In this document: piece by piece, positions 56,793 through 64,000 of the stretch
How positions within the stretch are numbered: the stretch's first letter is position 1
How the letters are laid out: each line of letters opens with the position of its first letter
Position numbers and translations under genes: made by a program
Notes under the pieces: generated by a model
Databases searched by the model: none
What the model was told of the DNA's origin: nothing
The model's input: only the letters and a program-made list of their open reading frames with translations
Assembly (NCBI GenBank): GCA_035308025.1
Contig: DATGHL010000017.1
Location: forward strand, 50,494-114,493
DNA length: 64,000 nucleotides
Source of the DNA: Candidatus Binataceae bacterium
GTDB lineage: Bacteria > Desulfobacterota > Binatia > Binatales > Binataceae
Direction: 5' to 3'

Positions 56793-57426
56793 TTCGAGAC
56801 CGATGGCCTCTTCACCGAAATCGTCCGCGCCTCCGTCCCTGGTCGCGCATTATCCGCAGCTCAGCTTCGGCCAGCTCCTCAACGTCCCCAACGCGCTGAC
56901 GCTCTGCCGGCTCTTCCTGATCCCGGTCTTCCTCGGGATGCTCAGTAAAGGCCGCTTCACCACGGCGCTCTACGTCTTCGGCGCCGCCGCCGTGACCGAC
57001 GCGCTCGACGGCACGGTCGCACGATGGTTCGATTGCCGCACCGAAATCGGCGCGATTCTCGATCCTTTCGCCGACAAGCTGCTGCTGCTCAGCGCCTTTG
57101 TCGCGCTGACCACCGACAATGTGATGCCGGGCTGGCTGCTCGGCGTGGTTGTTATCCGCGACGTCGTCATCGTCTTCGGTTACCTGATGATTTCCTTTTA
57201 TGCCGACGAGCGCGTGCCGGTGCGTCCGAGCTACCTGGGCAAGACCGCAACGGTCTTTCAGCTCGCCTGCGTGATCGGCGCGCTGTCGCATCTCGGCGCG
57301 AGCGAGCCTCGGCTATGGCGCACGCTGCTCCATCTGACGGTGGTAGTCACCGCGGCCTCGGGCGTGCACTACGCCTATCGCGGGCTCGCTTGGCTGAGCT
57401 CCCGCGAACCCGAGATGTTCGCGTAG
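56785..57426 (+). CDS. CDP-alcohol phosphatidyltransferase
   Basis: A 213-residue membrane enzyme of phospholipid headgroup transfer. The signature DALDGTVARWFDCRTEIGAI continues LDPFADK, matching DGxxAR-x8-Gx3Dx3D. Several hydrophobic segments follow. PgsA-type glycerophosphate transfer is likely, but cardiolipin or inositol variants are possible. GTG at 56785 overlaps the hflX stop by 8 bases, which supports translational coupling. A minus-strand DUF1614 gene follows tail-to-tail with one base between stops. Confidence 0.85.
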   Translation: MSSSRPMASSPKSSAPPSLVAHYPQLSFGQLLNVPNALTLCRLFLIPVFLGMLSKGRFTTALYVFGAAAVTDALDGTVARWFDCRTEIGAILDPFADKLLLLSAFVALTTDNVMPGWLLGVVVIRDVVIVFGYLMISFYADERVPVRPSYLGKTATVFQLACVIGALSHLGASEPRLWRTLLHLTVVVTAASGVHYAYRGLAWLSSREPEMFA

Positions 57427-57427
57427 A

Positions 57428-58051
57428 TCAAGCTAACAGCACGGCGACGATGCCGGTTAGAAAAACCCCGTCGAAGGTTCCCGCGCCGCCAATCGACGCG
57501 ACCGGCGCGCCGAGATCGCTGAGCTTCCCTAGATTTGCGAGATCGGCGCCGATCAGCGTTCCCGCCACCCCACTCACATAGGCGATCGCGTCCAGATGCT
57601 GGTTACCAAACAGCCCGCTTAACAGATATGCGGCCATCGCCGCGACGATCGGCGGGATGAACATCGGCGTTGCGATGCCGAGTCCACGGACCGGCCGGGC
57701 AGATCGATTGACCACGATCGCTACGATCGTGGCGCCGATCGCTGCCGGTACGATCGCACTGGCCTGATGGATCAGCACATAAAGGCACACGAGGATTGGC
57801 ACCACCGCGCCGCCGACGTTGACCGCGATGACGGTTGACGCGCCCGCGGCGCGCGCCGGGACTCGATAACGCACGCCGAAGGCGCTGACCATCTCGGCGT
57901 TATGCGCCGCGCCGCCGTCGATGCGCGCGATCGGGATATTGATGAAGCTGCCGAGCAGGCTGGCGAAGAGCGCCATAAAGGCCAGTTCCGGCGGCAGGCC
58001 GAGCGCGCCAAAAGCGTAATGGATCACGCCGATCTCGAGCAGCGAGAACAA
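57428..58051 (-). CDS. DUF1614 membrane protein
   Basis: A 207-residue integral membrane protein with seven or so hydrophobic segments and the DUF1614 pattern: GSFINIPIARID, MVSAFGVRYRVP, VIAVNVGGAVVPI and a final GGAGTFDGVFLTGIVAVL. Its function is unknown. The start is uncertain. The frame continues upstream to about 58120 with a good hydrophobic segment (IFFGPFVLLYGIAFFIILAI) but no ATG, GTG or TTG, so the TTG at 58051 may be too short, and a rare start such as ATA/ATT is possible. Confidence 0.75.
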   Translation of the reverse strand: MFSLLEIGVIHYAFGALGLPPELAFMALFASLLGSFINIPIARIDGGAAHNAEMVSAFGVRYRVPARAAGASTVIAVNVGGAVVPILVCLYVLIHQASAIVPAAIGATIVAIVVNRSARPVRGLGIATPMFIPPIVAAMAAYLLSGLFGNQHLDAIAYVSGVAGTLIGADLANLGKLSDLGAPVASIGGAGTFDGVFLTGIVAVLLA

Positions 58052-58156
58052 GATCGCGAGAATGATGAAGAACGCGATGCCGTAGAGCAGAACGAAAGGT
58101 CCAAAGAATATCCGCCGATAATATCAAGGAAGGAGGGGAGCGCGTCAGGACTCAGG

Positions 58157-58738
58157 TCACGAACGCCCTGTCAGGCGCGGCAAGAAGCGTCGACGGTCTG
58201 CGAAGGCCTCCGCGTATTTCGTGCCGAGCGCGGCTTCCTCCGCCGGGACCCGAATGCGCATCAGAACGAAGTTCGCGGCTGAGAAGACGATCGCCGTCAG
58301 CCAGCATCCGCGAACCATCGGCAACGCGACCAGCTCGAGCGCAACCGCGATATAGTTGGGATGGCGCACTAGGCGATATGGTCCGCTCGTAATCGGAGCT
58401 GCGGCCGGCGTAACGATGATGCGGGTGTTCCAGCGTTCGCCCAGCGCAATCACCGCGCTGTAGCGCAGACCCTGCGCGGCGATCACGCCGGCCAGCGCGA
58501 CCCATCCGAGGACCGGTGGAAACTCGCGATGGAAAAATGCCGGCTCGCCGACGCACGCGGCCAGAAAAGCCGTATGCACCACGACCATCGCGCGGTAATG
58601 CCGTTGACCGCTCTCGATTCCGCCATGCGCGAACGCGCGCCGCGCGTTACGCCGCGACAACCACAGTTCGAACAGACGCTCGATTCCGACGAGCGCAACC
58701 AGGGCGTAGTAGGCCTCGAGCGAGCGCACAGCTACCAA
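58157..58738 (-). CDS. Isoprenylcysteine carboxyl methyltransferase-like protein
   Basis: A 193-residue membrane methyltransferase of the ICMT/phospholipid-methyltransferase group. Several hydrophobic segments precede the C-terminal SAM-binding motif region (GPYRLVRHPNYIAVALEL, RIRVPAEEAALGTKYAEA). It starts with TTG overlapping the end of the upstream type III polyketide synthase pseudogene. The same pair (SrsA/SrsB-type) methylates alkylresorcinols in Streptomyces griseus, so this enzyme probably served phenolic-lipid synthesis. It looks intact, whereas its partner is not. Confidence 0.82.
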   Translation of the reverse strand: MVAVRSLEAYYALVALVGIERLFELWLSRRNARRAFAHGGIESGQRHYRAMVVVHTAFLAACVGEPAFFHREFPPVLGWVALAGVIAAQGLRYSAVIALGERWNTRIIVTPAAAPITSGPYRLVRHPNYIAVALELVALPMVRGCWLTAIVFSAANFVLMRIRVPAEEAALGTKYAEAFADRRRFLPRLTGRS

Positions 58739-59516
58739 CGGAGCAGGACCATCTCGATACCGAACCGGGTCCCATCGCGAGCACGACGCCCCACTGACCC
58801 GGTTCCGGACGTCCGCTGCCGAGCAATTCCTCGAGAATGAACAGCACCGACGCCGACGAAACGTTGCCGATCCCTTGCAGCGAGCGCCACGAACCGCCGA
58901 GCGCCGTCGGCGCCAACTCGAGCGCCTCTTTGACCGCTTCGAGCACCTTCGGTCCGCCGGCGTGGACCACCCAATGGCTGATATCGCTGCGGCTGAGACT
59001 GTGCCGCGCCAAGAAAGCGCCCGGGTCGTCCGCCAGATGCTCGCACACCAGTCCGGATAATTGCGCCGACAGGATAATCTTGAAGCCGCTCTCGATCAGA
59101 TCCTAGCCCAGCGCGCGTTCGCTGTCCGGATAGACTATCGAACCCGAATCGATGATCTGTGGACGCTGATTTCCAGCCAGTTCCGCACCGCGCATAATCA
59201 CCGCCGCCGCGCCGTCACCGAAGAGTCCCGACGCGATCATATTGGTGATCAGGGTATCGGTCCGCTGGAGGGTTAGCGAGCAGAGTTCGACCGACACCAG
59301 CATCGCGATCTGCTCGGGATAGGCGCGCAGATAGTCCGCGGCGCAGCCGAGACCGCCGACCCCGGCGGCGCGTCCCAGGCCGAAAATCGGTGTGCGCCGG
59401 ATGTCACGCCGCATCCGCAGCCGATTGATGAGTTGCACTTCGAGGCTCGGCGTCGCGATCCGGGTGACCGTGACAAAGAAGATGTGATCGATCGCGCGTG
59501 CGCTGAGACTGCAGGC
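58732..59516 (-). pseudogene. Type III polyketide synthase (chalcone synthase family), inactivated
   Basis: Translation across 59516-58732 gives SARAIDHIFFVTVTRIATPS, PIFGLGR, YPDSERALG, a TAG stop (59103-59105), then DLIESGFKIILS, VVHAGGPKV and GQWGVVLAMGPG. The last part is frameshifted, since GFGIEMVLLRW and its TAG (58732) lie one frame over. Besides these two lesions, the catalytic Cys of GLGC is Arg (CGC at 59370-59372), and the N terminus is cut off where an IS3 remnant begins (about 59517). Such enzymes make alkylresorcinols or alkylpyrones. The gene is clearly dead. Confidence 0.85.
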
Positions 59517-59518
59517 TG

Positions 59519-59766
59519 GTGAAGCTCGATCATTCTACGTTGTATCAACGCTGGAGCCTGGACTTCATCACCGACACGCTGAGTGATAGCCGGCGCTTGC
59601 GGATCCTCCGCGGCGTCGACGACTTCAGCCGTGAATGCCTGGCCACGGTGGTCGATACTTCATTGAGCGGCGTGCGGGTCGTGCGCGAACTCGAGCGCCT
59701 CACCGGTGAGCGCGCGACGCCCGAGGTTATAGTCAGCGACAATGGCAGCGAACGGACTAGTGTCGC
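59519..59766 (+). pseudogene. IS3-family transposase (OrfB) fragment
   Basis: About 80 residues of the integrase core: LYQRWSLDFITDTLSD with the first catalytic Asp, GVDDFSRECLATVVDTSL, LERLTGERATPEVIVSDNGS with the second Asp. The frame then runs into unrelated sequence, and the final Glu region is missing. It abuts the truncated polyketide synthase and probably caused its truncation. Confidence 0.75.
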
Positions 59767-59847
59767 CCTGCGGTGGGTTCCTGACCGCGGGTTGAACACC
59801 CAAACAACGCACAAATATCTGTCGATTGTGAAATTATTTCTGGCTTC

Positions 59848-60600
59848 ACGTCGGGGCCATTGTCCCAACTCCGCATTCAGGACGTCGTGAAATTTGTGCG
59901 GCACCAGGCAATGCTTCTTAAAGGAAAGATACGAGTGCATCACACGACCACAGCGTTACGCTCGTTCCTCCGATACCCAAGGTACTGCGGAAGCCGGAGT
60001 TCCCAAAGTCGCCAGCTGGTCCTTAACCGCAATACCTCGGTCGATCTCCCAGGATGACTTGCGTAGAGTCCTCGCGTCATGCGATCGCGAGTCTGTTGTA
60101 GGCCGACGCGATTTTGCAATCCTCCTATTGCTTGCTCGGTTGGGGATACGCGCAGGCGAGGTCGTCGCGCTCAAACTCGACGACATCGATTGGAGAGCGG
60201 GCTGCATATACATACGAGGAAAGACCGACGAGCGTTCTCAACTGCCACTGTCATCCGACGTAGGTACGGCAATTGCCGACTACCTAAAACGGCGCCCACG
60301 CAGCAATGACAGTCGCGTCACTCTTCACACGCGTTATTGCACCAATTCGAGGCCTCTAAAACTCAATAGCTATAGGCTCCATTGTTAACCGGGCACTCAC
60401 ACGCGTGGGGATACGCACACCGTAGAGGAGACATCAGTTTCGGCAAGCACCAGCAACTGAAATATTACGCAAAGGAACATCTTTACCGGAGATTGGCCAG
60501 ATACTCCGCATCGCAGTTCTCAGACCACAGCGATCTATGCTAAGGCCGACCTGACTGCCTACGCAGCTTGGCCTTCCCTGGCCCGAGACGAGCCATGATT
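59848..60600 (+). pseudogene. Degenerate tyrosine recombinase (second of a RIT-like set)
   Basis: Pieces of a tyrosine site-specific recombinase in several frames: LSQLRIQDVVKFVRHQAMLL, TTALRSFLRY, KVASWSLTAIPRSISQDDLR, RRDFAILLLLARLGIRAGEV with the first catalytic Arg, IRGKTDERSQLPL, then frameshifted HQFR and IYAKADL remnants of the C-terminal His/Arg and Tyr region. It lacks an intact frame. The arrangement with a further recombinase 5' end immediately after fits the recombinase-in-trio (RIT) elements. Confidence 0.75.
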
Positions 60601-60867
60601 ACTCTAAGAGAATCACTGAATGAGTATCTGGAAATGCGCCGTGGCTTGGGATACAAGCTCTCGCGCGCATGTTCCGAGCTAATGCAATTCATTCAATTTA
60701 TGGAAGACCAACGCGCTACACACATCGACACCGACTTATCGCTCGAATGGACACAACTGACACGAAAGTTCAATCGTCTCTGTGGGCAGCTCGACTCGGC
60801 TTTGTGCGCGGTTTCGCAAAATATCGGTCAGCAATCGATAACCTTAGTGAAGTTCCGTCCCTATTGA
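60597..60867 (+). pseudogene. Second tyrosine recombinase 5' part, truncated
   Basis: Starts MITLRESLNEYLEMRRGLGY, the N-terminal core-binding region of a tyrosine recombinase. It continues LMQFIQFMEDQRATHIDTDL, loses frame around 60770 and ends at 60867 in AT-rich DNA without a catalytic domain. Overlap of its start with the previous recombinase end matches the tight packing of RIT elements. Confidence 0.65.
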
Positions 60868-60970
60868 GTCTTGCATAAAATAGTGACAAGCATTCCAATC
60901 TTTGCTAGCATAGGTAATTATGTTAGACTTGACACTTCTGACTTTAGCAGATGCTCGCTAGGGGTGACAG

Positions 60971-61477
60971 GTCGGAATCTTCGAATCCAACAGCATCATG
61001 CGCGCGGTGGCCAGGCTCGGTGATGCTAAGCTCGGGGTATATGGGAAGGATCCCTACGAAACGTCACGGATCGACAGCTTTCTCGACGCAAGTCTGGTGT
61101 TCGCGCGTGATTCACAAATCTATCTGCTCGCGCTGGGCAGCGGATCCTTGTCCGAGGAGATTTACCATCGAACCCGCGAAGCATTCGCGGTATACATGGC
61201 CGGGATCAACTCCGCACTTTCGGCAGGTCGAGGTTTCATTGTAGGCGACCGCCTGACCCTGGCCGACGTGTGCTTCGTGGCTGAGCTCGGGCTGTTCCAT
61301 AACGAGAAGCCGCGCGCCCGAGATCTGAAGAAGCGAGGACTAGAGCCGATTCTGGCTGGGAACGTCGACGAGCAGTTTCCGGATGCTATGGCTCACTTCG
61401 CGAAACTGTCGAAACATCCAGCATTCGCTCCCGATATCGACCGGTACATGCAAAAAATCGAACGGGCGACAGCGTGA
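60971..61477 (+). pseudogene. Glutathione S-transferase, N-terminally truncated
   Basis: About 168 codons of a GST: VGIFESNSIMRAVARLGD, which is the end of the N-terminal thioredoxin-like domain, and the complete helical C-terminal domain (RGFIVGDRLTLADVCFVAEL). The first 60 or so residues with the catalytic Ser/Tyr site are missing, and a TGA precedes it. An internal ATG at 60998 could yield a 159-residue protein, but it lacks the glutathione-binding part. The break coincides with the edge of the mobile-element debris. Confidence 0.75.
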
Positions 61478-61603
61478 GCGACCGATGGCTCGTGGCGAAG
61501 CACCGGCCGCGGAATATTTCTTCGGCAGTAAATCCCTTACGCTGCAGCAGCTGCTGCCCCCAATTTCCGCAGCACTGTTACATCTCGACGAAAGGAAACC
61601 ATC

Positions 61604-62080
61604 ATGAGTGAAAAAGAAGAGTTCGAAAAGCTCCCGGAAGCAATGCCGAAGTGGCTCACGGACCACGTGGAGCTCTATCTGTCCGAGCCCGAGAAGGCCC
61701 ATCTGTGGGACTCGACCATTGGCGGCGGACCCGGCCCGCTGCCGACGCTGCTCCTGATCGCGCGCGGCGCGAAGAGCGGGAAGCTCCGTCCGCTGCCGCT
61801 CCTATACCAGGAGATGGATGGTAAGTACGTCGTCATCGGCTCGAAGGGCGGCGCGCCGACGCCTCCGGGCTGGTACGTGAATCTGAAGGCGAATCCGGAG
61901 TGCGAGATCCGAGTGGGCGCGAAGCGCATGCACGCCCGCGCGCGCACGGCGAGCGGCGACGAACGAACGCGCGGCTGGCAGAAGATGGCCGCGATGTATC
62001 CGCCCTACGACGACTACCAGAAGCGGGCGGGCTCACGGCAGATCCCGGTGGTGGTGCTGGAGCCGATTGGCTCGGTGTGA
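61604..62080 (+). CDS. Ddn/Rv1155-like deazaflavin (F420) nitroreductase family protein
   Basis: A 158-residue protein with the DUF385/deazaflavin-dependent nitroreductase pattern: TLLLIARGAKSGKLRPLPLL, YVVIGSKGGAPTPPGWYVNL and WQKMAAMYPPYDDYQKR. Family members reduce quinones or xenobiotics with reduced F420. It agrees with the two LLM flavoproteins in the window in pointing to F420 metabolism. It has an own start with AAAGGAAA spacing, and lies between the GST remnant and an HxlR regulator. Confidence 0.88.
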   Translation: MSEKEEFEKLPEAMPKWLTDHVELYLSEPEKAHLWDSTIGGGPGPLPTLLLIARGAKSGKLRPLPLLYQEMDGKYVVIGSKGGAPTPPGWYVNLKANPECEIRVGAKRMHARARTASGDERTRGWQKMAAMYPPYDDYQKRAGSRQIPVVVLEPIGSV

Positions 62081-62276
62081 GCGCGAGGCTCGTCGAACGG
62101 CGTCGTAACCGATCACGCTTGTTCAGTCGTCAATGCTCAATTGACGTTTGGGGCGCCGAGCGAGGCGCGGCGATGGGGAAAATGTTCGCGCCAGCTTGCC
62201 GTGTAAGATTCCTCCTTTATCACTTCCAATTAGGAACCTAGTTTTGAATCGCGGGTTGTGCAAAACTATCGGGTAG

Positions 62277-62726
62277 ATGCGCTGGCAACAAATCGACACG
62301 ATGACCTGCTCAGTCGCCCGAACCCTGTCGGTGGTCGGCGACCGCTGGACGATGCTGATCATACGCGACGTGTTTCTGGGTATCAGCAGGTTTGACGCGA
62401 TTCAGCAGGATTTGGGGCTCACGCCGCATCGCCTATCGGACCGGCTGCGCAAACTGGTGCGCGATGGAATCCTCCTCCGCGTCGCCTACCAAAAGCGTCC
62501 GTTTCGATTCGACTATCGGTTTACCGAACAAGGGCTTGATCTCTACCCTCTCATGGCTACCATGACCGAGTGGGGCGATCGCTGGATGGCTGGACGCGCG
62601 GGTGTCCCGGTGGAATTGGTCCACCGGCCCTGCGGCCACACGATCAAACCGGAACTCCATCTGTCCATGCTGCAAATCGAAGATAGTCGCACGCGAGATG
62701 AGCGCCCGGCCCGGTCCAGCGCTTAA
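62277..62726 (+). CDS. HxlR-family winged-helix regulator
   Basis: A 149-residue transcription factor. CSVARTLSVVGDRWTMLIIR and FLGISRFDAIQQDLGL, HRLSDRLRKLVRDGILL and the wing sequence YRFTEQGLDLYPLM are the HxlR core. The N-terminal cysteine suggests redox or electrophile sensing. It may control the Ddn-like gene upstream (196-base gap, same direction) or the GST. No operator is recognised. Confidence 0.9.
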   Translation: MRWQQIDTMTCSVARTLSVVGDRWTMLIIRDVFLGISRFDAIQQDLGLTPHRLSDRLRKLVRDGILLRVAYQKRPFRFDYRFTEQGLDLYPLMATMTEWGDRWMAGRAGVPVELVHRPCGHTIKPELHLSMLQIEDSRTRDERPARSSA

Positions 62727-62879
62727 GGGTCGCGCTCTGCCCGGACAGCATCGCAGCGCCGGAAAGTCACTTGCGAAACCAAAAAGACCGCTTGACCGCT
62801 CCTGCTCGAGTTCTCTTCCAATTCGGAGATCGCTGCTGCGCGAAGTCGCTGTTTTGTGCTAGGCCACATCGTCGATCCG

Positions 62880-63245
62880 ATCGTGTACGGCACGCGACGA
62901 TCTCATATATCGGACTCCCATCGGCAAGTACGCTTTTTTGAGCAAGTGGCTCTCCAGCAACAGCTCGGCCAGCAGTTCCTTGAGCTGACGCTCTTGCGCC
63001 TAAATCCTTGACTTCGTCGCTGGGGCGCTTTGCGGGCAGTATCACCGGCTAGCCGCTTCTTGCCCGCCTCCTGGAAGTCCTTCCACCGGTAATAGAGATT
63101 CTGGCTGAGGCCTTTCCTTGCGGCACAGCTCGGCGATACTGTCTTCGCCGCGCAAACCCGCAATCACAATCCGGACCTTCTCTTCCGCTGAATACTGTCG
63201 CCGGTTCGCTCGCCGTATATCCCGAACCTTTGTCTCTGCTGCCTC
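62880..63245 (-). pseudogene. IS3-family transposase OrfA remnant
   Basis: Minus-strand pieces in changing frames: KVRIVIAGLRGEDSIAELCR, then GLSQNLYYRWKDFQEAGKKR, then SDEVKDLGARASA and KSVLADGSPI. They are the HTH and leucine-zipper parts of an IS3 OrfA. At least two frameshifts and the loss of the OrfB half show that it is inactive. No intact inverted repeats were identified around it. Confidence 0.7.
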
Positions 63246-63320
63246 TGACTGCAGCTCTGCTTGCGATCTAATCGCCGCTCCTTCGCGGTTAAGATGAGCT
63301 CAATTCTCTCTCTTCCTCAA

Positions 63321-63692
63321 TCACGCAATTCTGTTTAACTGGTGCCGACGGGGAACAACCAGTGGTGTCGTGTTGTTTCCGGCTGTTGTCTTCAACATCT
63401 TCCGGAACACCCGGTATGCGGCGAGTGCCCGCTCCTCTGAGACCTTGCTGAAATCGATATCGAACGGCATCTGATGCGCCAGGAAGTAGAGCAGTTCCAC
63501 GTCGAGGTCGAGCACCTTCGCGAAGTGCTGGAGGAGAAAGCCGCGCGGGGGATGCCGCAGGCGGTGCTCAATATCGTTCAGATACGGCCCGGAAATCCGC
63601 CCCCCTTCGGTTTTGATTAGCGCGGCGAGTTGCTGTTGCGTCAGATTGGCCTTCCGCCGCGCCTCAGCAATCACTTCGCCGAAGAGTCTCAT
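63321..63692 (-). CDS. XRE-family helix-turn-helix regulator
   Basis: A 123-residue protein. The N-terminal HTH contains VIAEARRKANLTQQQLAALI and GGRISGPYLNDIEHRL. The C-terminal region LDLDVELLYFLAHQMPFDID, common in Cro/CI-type regulators of toxin-antitoxin or restriction units, then a short tail. Its ATG overlaps the preceding gene's stop (63689-63692). It shares the C-terminal region with that neighbour, so the two are probably paralogues. Confidence 0.88.
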   Translation of the reverse strand: MRLFGEVIAEARRKANLTQQQLAALIKTEGGRISGPYLNDIEHRLRHPPRGFLLQHFAKVLDLDVELLYFLAHQMPFDIDFSKVSEERALAAYRVFRKMLKTTAGNNTTPLVVPRRHQLNRIA

Positions 63693-64000
63693 CGCGCTAC
63701 TCCCGTACTTGGCCGTCCGCTGTCGCGTTTGAGCGCCGCCCTAAATAGTCTAAACGCCGTCACGATCTGAGCCGCGTCGATATACTCCGTCGGCACCACG
63801 TCCGGAGTCATCCGCCGCGCCCAAAAATAGAGCACCTCCGGCGGCAGCTTGAGGCTCGCCGCGATCTGCTCGATCAGGTAGTCGGGCGGGACGCCGGTAG
63901 TGTCGGGAAGTTGGTGGAAAAGTGAAAAGGCGTCAAGATCCGGCGAGTTGAGCCACAACTCACACCCGCTAGGCGGCGGGTGCCGGAGGATGACGCCATG
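63689..64000 (-). CDS. XRE-like regulator paralogue, runs off the window edge
   Basis: The frame is open to the end of the window, and only its C-terminal part is seen. The stretch LKLPPEVLYFWARRMTPDV and AFRLFRAALKRDSG aligns with the same region of the following XRE gene. The expected HTH core is not recognisable in the available part (…SGCELWLNSPDLDAFSLF…). A TTG at 63958 could start a short protein, but the frame is open beyond it. Confidence 0.55.
   Translation of the reverse strand, partial: HGVILRHPPPSGCELWLNSPDLDAFSLFHQLPDTTGVPPDYLIEQIAASLKLPPEVLYFWARRMTPDVVPTEYIDAAQIVTAFRLFRAALKRDSGRPSTGVAR

Noticed and set aside
59103..59105. Reading the TAG in the polyketide synthase as pyrrolysine
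   Set aside because: The gene also has a frameshift, a truncated N terminus and loss of the catalytic Cys. The expected residue there is Trp, so a nonsense mutation is far more likely.

Overview
The window is GC-rich chromosomal DNA (very high G+C at third codon positions) from what looks like an uncultured, soil-type Gram-negative bacterium. Evidence for an outer membrane includes a Wza-type exporter, a Wzi-like protein and a SurA-like chaperone. Catabolism is oxidative and partly F420-dependent: a Rieske oxygenase, a P450, two LLM flavoproteins, a Ddn-like protein and a B12 mutase. This mix resembles Desulfobacterota/Binatota-like lineages, but that placement is inference from gene content only.

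Layout. 1-4.9 kb: replication start region, with the 3' end of dinB and a dnaA-dnaN-uracil-DNA glycosylase unit on the minus strand. Origin-like DNA lies around dnaA. 4.9-8.1 kb: hemL followed by the F0 genes atpZ, atpI, atpB and atpE, closed by a strong terminator. 8.1-13.6 kb: Rieske oxygenase, a small protein, a VOC protein, an Smr protein and a thiamine-diphosphate enzyme. 13.9-19.6 kb: fabF, fabH, an ArsA-like ATPase, a B12-dependent acyl-CoA mutase and tRNA-Cys. 19.9-31 kb: a DUF1329 protein, then a minus-strand unit mfd, parvulin chaperone, pdxA, uvrA, with a PDZ protein upstream. 31-36.3 kb: polysaccharide export (SLBB exporter, lytic transglycosylase, Wzi-like protein). 36.3-46.6 kb: P450, an AhpD/CMD-family gene with an in-frame TGA, an amidohydrolase, three tandem secreted glycine-rich paralogues, two LLM flavoproteins, a SnoaL-like protein and an S1C protease. 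46.6-50 kb: an AT-richer orphan gene and a 2.1-kb IS1595-like element carrying two passenger genes. 50-58.1 kb: M16 protease, pnp, rpsO, a VWA protein, hflX, a phosphatidyltransferase and a DUF1614 protein. 58.1-64 kb: a decaying accessory region with a dead type III polyketide synthase and its methyltransferase partner, IS3 and tyrosine-recombinase remains, a GST remnant, a Ddn-like protein, an HxlR regulator and two tandem XRE-like genes.

The most notable observation is the AhpD/CMD-like gene at 37660-38241. A TGA replaces the second Cys of its CxxC motif, and a perfect 7-bp hairpin with a GTA loop lies at the distance expected of a bacterial SECIS element, so it is probably a selenoprotein. 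Other points of interest are the IS1595-like passenger genes, the triplicated glycine-rich secreted family, a likely CTG start for hflX, and a 31-base dispersed repeat, one copy of which sits in frame inside dinB.
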